NCBI GenBank assembly: GCA_007026445.1 | Contig: VDMD01000148.1 | Span: 1-52,690, forward strand | Direction of reading: 5' to 3' | DNA from: Schizophyllum amplum | Taxonomy: Eukaryota > Basidiomycota > Agaricomycetes > Agaricales > Schizophyllaceae | Length of the DNA: 52,690 nt | Part shown: piece after piece, positions 44,852 through 52,690 of the stretch | Numbering within the stretch: position 1 is the stretch's first letter | How the letters are laid out: each line of letters opens with the position of its first letter | Notes under the pieces: model-generated | What the model saw: only the letters and a program-made list of their open reading frames with translations | Told to the model about the DNA's origin: nothing | Database searches by the model: none | Program-made: the position numbers and the translations under genes

Positions 44852-45894
44852 CCATGTGCGCCGCCCTCACAGAAGGGCTAGCTTCCGGCAGGAGCCGTCT
44901 GGCCACTGTACCATCGATGGCGAACCGGGGACGCCCCTCTGACTCTGACATGGTCAACAGCGTTGCCGCGGTGCCCTCGGCCGCCACATTTAGGTCTGAG
45001 GTGAGGTGAGTGCTTGAGCGTTTGAGCGGCGAGTCCTGGGCGAGTCTAACCCTCACTCAGGTTTACGCGCTCGCTCAAAGGGACTCGGCATCGATTGCAC
45101 TCTTGCACTGGTTTCAACAAGACTATACTATAGCAACTAGCTGTTGAGGCTGGTCCGTAATTGAACACCATAACGATCCTATATGTATGGCCTACCGCGT
45201 CGTTTACCTCAGGGTCGTTGCCACTTCCAGCCTGCCTTTCGTTGAATAGGTCGGTCTCGTTGCTCCATAACGTTAAACTCACGGTCAATGGTGGGTCGTG
45301 ACGAAGAATTCGTGCGTGCAGATGTCAATGGCCATCACAGCGTGCGGGAGCGTGCTGCGTCGGAATTCAATTTACGGCCGCTACGCGACGCGGAAGTTCT
45401 CCGGACCCGACCCTGCACACACCCTGCATTATTCACCTGTTGTAGCCTGTTATATGGCAAAATCTGTCCCGAATCGTCTCGTTGGGGGTCCTGGGGGTCG
45501 TGGACGCTATTCACATCTGACAACCATCCGCAAACCCATCAGATCACATCGACGGACCCAAACGACGACAGGAATCAAGATCCACCGTGAATCGATGCGT
45601 ATATAGAAGTACAAAGGTGACGATGGACGCTGGAGCCTTGAGCGTTCGGCATGTAGGACGCTCTAAGACGAGTGCCAGAGAAGCATTATGGTAGCTGTAT
45701 GAAAGTATAACGACCCACCACCGCCCGCGTGCGCTCCACACACGCGGAAGGGTGAGCGAGGTGACACGTATACGGTCCGAGTAGAGTTGAATGGACCCCC
45801 AAAGGCACGTCCAAACGGAGCGCGCGAAGATCGGAGAGCGGGAAGCAAGTGTATGTAGACAAGCACGCGGGACCGACGTGACACCTAGTCCTCG
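44852..45894. other. Convergent intergenic stretch
   Basis: About 1,040 bases between the stops of SHQ1 (+) and the transporter gene (-). A 100-codon + frame at 45288-45590 lacks any family feature. Probably long 3' untranslated regions; a small unrecognised gene cannot be excluded. Confidence 0.4.
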
Positions 45895-47782
45895 TGGTGA
45901 CGCGAAGCTGAGCGCGCGCGCTGCCCCTCCGGAACGACGTCGAATCCGCTCCTTCCGAGGTCCACAGGAAGCCTGGCAGTCTCGTCCAGAAGGTCTTCCA
46001 CTTCTTCGGGGTCTGCCGCATCTGCACGCGGCGCAGGCAAACACGGTGGCGCGCGAATGAGATCGTTGAAGACGAACTGTGAAACCCGATCTGCTCAGCA
46101 TCCCACGGGTGAACATATGGCACAAATCACGCACAGTACCATATCTGGAAGGACGCGGTTGTTCATGAGCGAGGAAAACACACCGAAGGACAGGTCGAAT
46201 ACGCACACAAGCAGAGCAAAGCCGGCGATCTGAAGGAGAGATATCGGGAAAAGAAGCTTCTCCCAGCCCAGGCCCAGACTGATGATCCATATGGCGAGCG
46301 TCCTGCATGTATCGGTCAAGGAGCGCGCGGTTGCGCTTACATGGCGTGTGACGGAAAGGCCGAAAAAGTTGAAGAGGGCGATGCTGCACGCAATCACCAC
46401 GCCGGACCAAAGGACGCTAGGCGTATCGATCATCTGGTGCCATCCCCGCGGTATGTCGAAGAAAGTCGACTTGGACGAAACAGCAGGGAGCGCCAGAATC
46501 GGGATGAACGCGATTACCGTGATGGCACCGAACAAACCCTCGTAACCCACAGCCTCAAGAGGCGCAACAGAGTAGCGGCCTGCGCGAGATGTCAGCTAAC
46601 GACGGCGCAGTTGTACGGCCGACGTACTCATGATGCTCTCTGTTTGTGGCGTCAGTAAGAAACGATCCAGCAGTGTGTAGAGAAACCGAACCTTCGACAA
46701 CGAACTGCGTAGCAGTGCTAGCGGACAGATTAGATCACGGATGTTACCGCCGGGGGTCATGTACTCACAAGATCTGTGCGAACAGAATGAAGAAGACACC
46801 TATTGAGCAGGTAAGGCGGGAGGCGGTGCGGGAATGCTAGGCTTCACATACCAATGAGAACAGAAGTAGCTTCTGGACGTTCAATCTCTTCCGGAGCCTT
46901 CCCGCCATCAGCCAGGAATCGTGCTAGATACGGAAGGCTTTCCACGCCCGGTGCATCTCTCAAGGTATCCTTGACGAGAGAACCGCTGAATCCAACGAGA
47001 GTAATGCCCGTCATCACTATTATCAACGAAACCCATCTGCACGATGACATTAGCATTAAGCCTTGCAATTGCGACTGACAAGGTCACTGAACTGGTATAG
47101 CCAGAGACGCCTGCGAAGGAAGATGACGCTGAAGACGCCCACAAAAAGAACCAGTGCACCCCTGGTCATCTGATAGATGGACACAGGAGTGTATAGCAGA
47201 CCGACATTCATGAGCTATGTTGAGCGTAAGCGCCGCATGTCGGGAGAGAATACGGTACGCATACCGTGGTGCCAGTAAGATCACACGCAGCCGGGATCCA
47301 GAGCAGAAGCATCTTCCAGCCTGACAGAGGCTGCGCCACAACCTTGGTAGGGACGGGATCATGCTCGGAGTCGGGTTCAAGTTGGACGGGTTGGGAGCGA
47401 CGCTTCTCCCTGACCCATGCAGTGAAGATGGGTATGAAGCCTAAGTGTAGGCTCAGGAAGTGTAAGTGGATAAGGCTGACGGGTACGCACAGAACATTTC
47501 ACCGACTAATAAACCGCAGTCAGTGAGACAGGGCAGAGATACGAGTGGAGCAGGGAACACACCAAACATCTGGAGCGTCTGCCAGACAGGTTGCTCGTAT
47601 AGGATGTGATTGCGTACGTCCGGGTCGTCACAGTTCTCCACACATTGCATGTCTTGGTACTTGCTCCATAGCGAGTTGCAAGCACCCTGCGGGAGTGTCA
47701 GCCGTTTACCATACGCCCAGCAGAGGCTTACTGTGACTATCATTCCTCCTAGGAGGAACGGAATGAATAAAGAGGACGGCAT
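45895..47782 (-). CDS. SLC35F6-like multispan transporter (drug/metabolite transporter superfamily)
   Basis: Starts at GCCGCCATGCC (47782), giving MPSSLFIPFLLGGMIVT, a first membrane helix. After a 45-base intron: GACNSLWSKYQDMQCVENCD, EQPVWQTLQMFVGEMFCFIP, the SLC35F6 hallmark. Then MLLLWIPAACDLTGTTLMNV, SIYQMTRGALVLFVGVFSVI, QWVSLIIVMTGITLVGFSGS, SVAPLEAVGYEGLFGAITVI, ACSIALFNFFGLSVTRHVSA and LLQIAGFALLVCVFDLSFGV: about ten helices in two repeats. SLC35F6 proteins sit in lysosomal or mitochondrial membranes in animals; substrate unknown. The tail (FNDLIRAPPCLPA to SRHHED) is acidic and cytosolic. The last splice is one base out near 46075, probably a missing T. It diverges from the arrestin-like gene. 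Confidence 0.85.
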
Positions 47783-48055
47783 GGCGGCGAGCGATGGTGT
47801 GGACGCCGGAGACAAGGAGCGCTGGGCCGCTGGCAATGGACCACGCGACACAATTGCGGGTTGCCAAGATAAACCCTAAAAAGGAAAGAAGACCCCTTCT
47901 AAGTTCTGCGGGGAAACGGCCGGGCTCCGATGTTTGCTGCCGGTGACACCGATCGAGAAGGTCGTTTCCGGGGCTAAATGTGGTCCTTCGCGAAGCCCGC
48001 CACTGATTTTTAAGGCGACGGCGAGTGATGTGTGAGTCTTCCTGCTTTCCCGCTC
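47783..48055. promoter_or_regulatory. Compact bidirectional promoter
   Basis: A 273-base gap between the start codons of the SLC35F6-like gene (-) and the arrestin-like gene (+) must serve both. I see no TATA box. Confidence 0.5.
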
Positions 48056-49996
48056 ATGGTCCAGCTTTCGCTTCTGTCCACCAAAGGTGCGCACAACTCC
48101 GCCATCGTCTGTGTCCCGCTCGCTCACCCCGTCTCCAGGCAACCAGGGCGTCCGCTACTTTCCCTACACGGGATACCTCGGCCTCACTCCCGTCAAGGTA
48201 GAGGGCGGTACGTGACCCGCCCCGCGTCCCGAGCCCGCACTCATCCTCTTTAGCCGTCATCACCAAGCTTGACGCAGATCGCAAACCCCTCCTCGCAAAG
48301 TCCATCACCGTCTCCGTCCGTTGTCATGAAGCGCGCGTCGGTCGCTCCGGCACCGTGCGTCTGCACACCCTCGCCGACTTTACCCAGACCCTCTGGTCCA
48401 AACCCGACGACCAGCAATACGCAGACGTCGCCGAGCTTGAACTGCCATTTCGAATATCCATCCCCTCAAAGGTCGGTGGCCACAGCACTTGTTCATTCGT
48501 GGAGTACAAGTGTTTCTGGCGCGTCGAGGCCTGTGCGTGACCCTTTTCTTCGCACTCGCTCGCTTGCTTATTATATTCCAGGCATCGAGCATGTACCAAT
48601 CGCGGCCGTCGGCACTCGCAAGACCAAATATTTTGAGCTCGCCTTCGTCAGATACGACGTCCCTCCAGAACTGCCACCGCCCGTCCCCAGCCAACGCCTT
48701 CACCTCCTCGCCGGCAAGCCAGGCGTCTCGCAAATACGATACCACCTGGCAACCCCCTGCGCTGCAATCGGCCCACTCGACCTAGTGTCGATCCCAATCT
48801 GTGTACTGCCCTTGCAACACGCCGTCACCGTGCGGGGCGCTTCCGTGATGATCGAGCGTCGCATACAGTTCACTGATGCGCCCGCCGGCTCAACCTCATC
48901 ACCCGCATCACCCTCGTCCTCGCCCATGTCTACATCTCACATGCCGACACGACATACGAATGACTCTGCCATATCACTTTCCACCGACCCTACTTCGACA
49001 AACACATCCTCGAACTCCACCATCATGCCAGACGCACCCTCACTCGCGAACCTAATGTCAACTTCTGAACTCCCCTTATTGCCACCACCACCCATCGAGC
49101 CTCATGCCGCACCCTCATCATCATCCTCGAAAGTCCACCTCAGTTCAATCGTTGGTGCGCAGTCCTCCGGTCCTTTCTCTGTCGCCGACACCGGCGTCTG
49201 TAATAAGACTCTTACCGTGCAGTGGCCTGCGATGAAGTCGCATGCGCGGTGGGCCGTCGGCGAGACTATGCAGACCGATATGACCTCCATCAAGTACTTT
49301 GCGTGTGTTAAGGTTAGTATGGAAAGCCTTTATCATAGACGTGTTGGCTCATCATCCTTTAGCTACAGTTGAACACCGCGGGCGTAACGAGACCGTTGAC
49401 TTGGCGCCCCAAGAGCTGCTCATCGTGTCCACCAACCAATCCGAACGACAGCTAGCCATTACCAAGTACAACGAGATCCTCGCTGCCTCATCCGAGCGCT
49501 CCCGCTCGAAATCCAAGTCACCTCGGCGAACGCGAACCCCACAACTGCCGTCTCCCATCCCGCCAACTCCGACCGCCCCCATCGCCATACCCACTCCCAA
49601 CGACCGGCGCGCCTCGCGCAAGTCCCTCGGCGACCGCACACCAGCTCCGGCACGCGCGAGACCCCCGCCTTCACATATAGCGCCGATCCAAAGCCGAAGC
49701 ACGCGTCCATAAACCTGGGCCCCGCGCGGTCTATACGTATGCGAGGCGCACAGTCCGAACGCGTACATCGCGCCAAAGCTCGCAGCTGTCTCGACCAGTA
49801 GCGGGAGCACGATGAGCGCGTTCAGCTCGTCAAGTCGGAGCAGCGCGAGCGAAGACGAGCGGCTGCGCGCGTACAAGGTGGCGGATGATGCCAAGGTGCG
49901 CCATGGGAGGAGGAGCTGGCGCGCATTGAGGTGCAAAGCCGGCGCTCCAGCGACCTCTTGGGCTTCGGGCGGAAGTTGCGGCGCTTGGTGCGATGA
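48056..49996 (+). CDS. Fungal arrestin-like protein
   Basis: Exon 1 (48056-48086) MVQLSLLSTKG; then NQGVRYFPYTGYLGLTPVKV, AVITKLDADRKPLLAKSITV and SVRCHEARVGRSGTVRLHTL, an arrestin N-domain. FTQTLWSKPDDQQYADV, LPFRISIPSKVGGHSTCSFV and EYKCFWRVEA follow, then IEHVPIAAVGTRKTKYFELA, GPLDLVSIPICVLP and VTVRGASVMIERRIQ. A Ser/Thr-rich insertion precedes HARWAVGETMQTDMTSIKYF and ETVDLAPQELLIVSTNQSER. Arrestin-like proteins in fungi act in trafficking and signalling, some as Rsp5 adaptors; no PPxY motif was noticed here. A base seems missing at the splice near 49363. After the in-frame stop at 49712 the other frames remain coding-like (QSERVHRAKARS; ELARIEVQSRRSSDLLGFGR) up to a stop at 49996, so the tail probably continues. 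Confidence 0.75.
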
Positions 49997-50439
49997 GCGA
50001 GCGGATGTCACGTGTGGACGGCTACTATCATGGTGGTCGTGGGGTTCTACCTTCATCGATCGTCGGACGTTGGATTCATTGTTCATTGCTATCGACTACT
50101 TGCATCGCCATATGTAACATTATTCTCCTCGCATTCATCACTATTGCATCGCGCATTGTCTTCTGATACCACGTATAATCACTATCCTGGCCGCTTCCGC
50201 CTATCTGCAGCTACTCTGGCATTGACTCTCAGAGCCCTCAGTCATCGCAATAAACTGAGTGATAAGCATCGCAGCTACATCAACAGATTCCAATTTCGAG
50301 TCTACACAAGCACCCACTGTATATGACGCACCGCCATTAGAACCCGGCGCACCCCGCGCAGCCTCTAACTCAACTTCAAGTCTCCCTTCGTCCTCAAGCT
50401 CGACCCAGTCCGCAATTCGTACATCCCCCTCCTCTCATC
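49997..50439. other. Intergenic region
   Basis: About 440 bases, AT-richer than its neighbours, between two genes on the + strand. No family-like frame. It probably holds a 3' untranslated region and the promoter of the small gene at 50440. Confidence 0.45.
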
Positions 50440-51513
50440 ATGTCCAGCACGCTGCCCTTCATAGCCAAAGTCTCCGTGATTGCGCTGGTGGTTAGTCGTC
50501 TCCCCTTCGTCCCAATTCGCCCGAGATTCGCATTTTTCTCGTTCTTCTCACCCCGCTCCACCCCAGCCCCCACCCCCCCCCATCCCGTCGTCCCCCGGGA
50601 ACTACCGCGCGATGCCGCGCAGCGCAGCAATCCTCTCGCTTCCCTGTTTCTCCAGAACCTGCATCATCATGCCGCTCGCGCGCGGGCCCCACCCCGTCCG
50701 CCCAAGCACTCTTCGGAAGGCGCGCCGGCGGGAAGATACCGCCGCGCGTCGGTTCATTGCACTGGGCATTGGGTCTTCGCCTGGGGGACCCCCTTCGACC
50801 GCGCCTCGGGCCCCGTGCTCGCCAGTTGGGGCGATGCTCTAGAACGCTTCGGGAAGCCTCTTCATTCCCGCGCGCCCGCGTGTAGTCCGTCGAAGTCGCG
50901 ATGTGTGCTTCTCACTCCCCGCTTGTCGCGTACGTGTGGTTGACTACAGCTGCTTGACTGTCCCCTCCGCAGCGGCTGCGTTCGGGTGGGCGCTTATGAA
51001 GGGTAGGCGTCAATAGTGCATGCGCTATTGTCTTTGCTTACTCAGAGCGCGGGTAGTTACCGTCCCCTCTCCAGATCAAGTTTACAAGGTGAGAAGGACA
51101 TCTGTGTATCGGTGCCACATAAGCAACGCAGGGTCGCCTATCTAAAGAGCAACACCGCTTACCTCTTTGAACAGGAGATGGCTCCGGATCTGCAGCGCGC
51201 CGTGGACATGAGGAGGCAGATGGCGCATGGACAAGCGCCTTTGGCAGCCCAGTGAGTGGCTCGGTCTATCCTGACATCCATCCTTCCGGCTCTCCCTGCC
51301 ACGCAGTTGATCCTCACTCGGCGGACGACCTTGCGTCTTCGGGCATAGCATTTTGGCCTTTCCTGCTCTATCTTACGCTTCCTTTACCTCACTATCCTCT
51401 TCCTCGTTAAGCGGTGCTAATACTCATTGCACCCGCAGGCGCGTGCTCAGGCGCATATGACGCCCTCAGACGACCCGGACAATGTCAAGCATGTGTGGTC
51501 GGATCGACGCTAA
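50440..51513 (+). CDS. Small mitochondrial protein, CBP4/UQCC3-like (bc1 complex assembly)
   Basis: Pieces: MSSTLPFIAKVSVIAL (50440-), AAFGWALMK (near 50972-51000), VTVPSPDQVYK, then EMAPDLQRAVDMRRQMAHGQ ending at a TGA (51253) that overlaps a good GTGAGT donor. If spliced, a last exon ARAQAHMTPSDDPDNVKHVW ends at TAA (51513). One N-terminal membrane helix, then TP-xP-x-Q-x-Y and AP-x-L-x-R-x-VD, is the plan of Cbp4/UQCC3, which helps insert cytochrome b into complex III of the inner mitochondrial membrane. The product would be 60-85 residues. The first intron is long (~480 bases) and holds a run of nine or more C near 50575. Two junctions are one base out. A plausible but not proven call. 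Confidence 0.45.
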
Positions 51514-52293
51514 TGGTAGGCTGGCCGTCCGCGGACCTGCGCTGCACTATCCAGTTGCTGTCCAGCGTCGTACATTATTACACTTGCGTTGAAGTCTTCG
51601 TCAGCCACCTGGAGCACGTTGCGCTGCCTCGTTTACTTGAACTTAATGGTCAGCTGTCCTTTTGCGTTCTATCTCTGTGAAGGTTAGCTGGCCTATCTGC
51701 TTCGATGAAGGAAGCTTGTCGGAGGGTAGCAACAGCCGTGTCCAGCCCCCGAGCTATCCCTCCCAGAGTAGGATAGCCCAACTGGAGCGGGGTACTTAGT
51801 CGTTTCGGTCAATCGATACAAGTTCCCCGAGCAGCTTCTGGAAGTATTCGCAAACGCAAGAGTACTGTTCATTCAGTCTGACAGTGACTCTTGGGCGTGG
51901 TCGCAACGTTCGCAGCTGAGTACGCTGAGCGCATCCAGCACTTGGATGTTTGGTGTATGGAGAGGCTCAGCGCTCAGCGCTCAACGAGTCTTCTTACACT
52001 GCACTACGCAGGCGGTGCGCATCCTGAGCAATATGAGATTCCCGTCTACTCTATAGATAATCTCTAGGTGACGGGGATGTGACCACGAGGGTATGGTAAG
52101 CCACTGGAGATGAAGTCCAATACTTCGAGTGTTACTTGAGCGACGAGGGAGGAATGCACATAGGACGATTAACTAACGAGAGATGCGAGAGGAGGATAGA
52201 AGGATAGGAATTCAGTAAAAGTGATTTATACAACATCAGAGGCACCGCCTCCGAGATACATCCACAACGCCGCCTCGCCCGTTCCCCTGCCGC
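51514..52293. other. Convergent intergenic stretch with short repeat
   Basis: About 780 bases without a convincing gene. GCTCAGC occurs three times in tandem at 51965-51985 (last copy GCTCAAC). The region before 52294 is probably the 3' untranslated part of the minus-strand gene. Confidence 0.4.
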
Positions 52294-52690
52294 CTACGCA
52301 GCACTCTTCCCCTCCGACACAAGAGACGGAACAGAGTCGAGTACAGATGAGGACTCGATGCTGCCCTTGACAGAGGTCCCCTCGCCATCGGGAGCGGCCC
52401 GCAACAATGGCTCGCGCACCTGATCATCGTCGATTACCGGCGTTGAAGGAAGTGCGACGTATGGTCCATCGCTCGAAGGGAAAACCGACGACGTTGTCGA
52501 ATTTCGCTGTCCCACAGGAGTATCGATAGGTGAAGATGACGCTGGCGATCCGCTCAGAGCAGGGCCGCCGACAGAAACCGCATCCGATGTAGAAGTTCCA
52601 GCTTCGATAGGCGTGGCGGAGGTTCCCTGTTGAGGTGCAGAGGACGCGGTGGGTGTAGAGGGAACATCGGGAGAGGGTGGTTGATCGTCT
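52294..52690 (-). CDS. 3' end of a Ser/Thr/Pro-rich protein, runs off the window
   Basis: An open frame from the window edge to a stop at 52294 gives the last ~131 residues of a longer protein. The chain is disordered: SPDVPSTPTASSAPQQGTSA, SDAVSVGGPALSGSPASSSP, then SSVFPSSDGPYVALPSTPVI and a short acidic piece IDDDQVREPLL, ending SLVSEGKSAA. No domain visible. Such tails occur on many fungal signalling and membrane proteins, so identity must come from the missing part. No intron is apparent here. Confidence 0.6.
   Translation of the reverse strand, partial: DDQPPSPDVPSTPTASSAPQQGTSATPIEAGTSTSDAVSVGGPALSGSPASSSPIDTPVGQRNSTTSSVFPSSDGPYVALPSTPVIDDDQVREPLLRAAPDGEGTSVKGSIESSSVLDSVPSLVSEGKSAA

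Noticed and set aside
45288..45590. 100-codon + frame after SHQ1
   Set aside because: Lies between convergent 3' ends, with no family resemblance.
46270..46345. A 38-base intron in the SLC35F6-like gene after SVTRH
   Set aside because: The supposed intron reads through in frame as VSATARSLTDTCR, which matches the family, so it is coding.
1..52690. Transposons, mating-type locus, secondary metabolite cluster, CRISPR, tRNA or rRNA
   Set aside because: No transposase or reverse transcriptase motifs, no homeodomain or pheromone receptor genes, no synthase genes, no spaced palindromic repeats, and no tRNA B-box with flanking arms was seen on reading. tRNA absence is by eye only.

Overview
The window is nuclear DNA of a basidiomycete fungus, most likely an Agaricomycete. 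Genes are packed on both strands and split by many short introns (about 45-60 bases, donors mostly GTGCGT, GTACGT or GTGAGT). The protein set fits: DUF7330 and DUF6699 proteins, a fungal arrestin-like protein, an RSP5-type ligase and a chitin deacetylase. All functions were assigned by reading translations by eye; nothing was searched.

Layout. 0.3-5 kb: an ERI-1-type exonuclease (-) diverging from a CMS1-like ribosome assembly protein (+), then a cytochrome b5-domain protein (-) diverging from mitochondrial ribosomal protein mL60 (+). 5-10 kb: a long NYN-domain protein (-) diverging from MOG1 (+). 10-19 kb: two unrecognised proteins, a DUF6699-like protein, a MIT-domain/coiled-coil protein (Atg38-like) and a DUF7330 protein. 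19-27 kb: mRNA cap methyltransferase, RSP5-type HECT ligase, and a 597-residue disordered protein. 28-35 kb: M1 aminopeptidase and secreted chitin deacetylase. 34.7-39.3 kb: a roughly 1,250-residue protein whose architecture matches meiotic axis proteins of the Red1/SYCP2 type. 39.5-45 kb: an unrecognised gene, a bestrophin-like channel and SHQ1. 45.9-52.7 kb: an SLC35F6-like transporter diverging from an arrestin-like protein, a CBP4/UQCC3-like small protein, and the 3' end of a Ser/Thr/Pro-rich gene running off the window.

Most genes are housekeeping and are not one pathway, though RNA metabolism is well represented (ERI-1, NYN, cap methyltransferase, SHQ1, CMS1). The most interesting locus is the Red1/SYCP2-like gene. 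A second, technical result matters to any user: several genes can only be read through if single bases are added or removed at short homopolymers, while neighbouring genes splice perfectly in frame. This points to assembly indels rather than to decay of many genes. I saw no tRNA, rRNA, transposon, CRISPR array or virus-like element.
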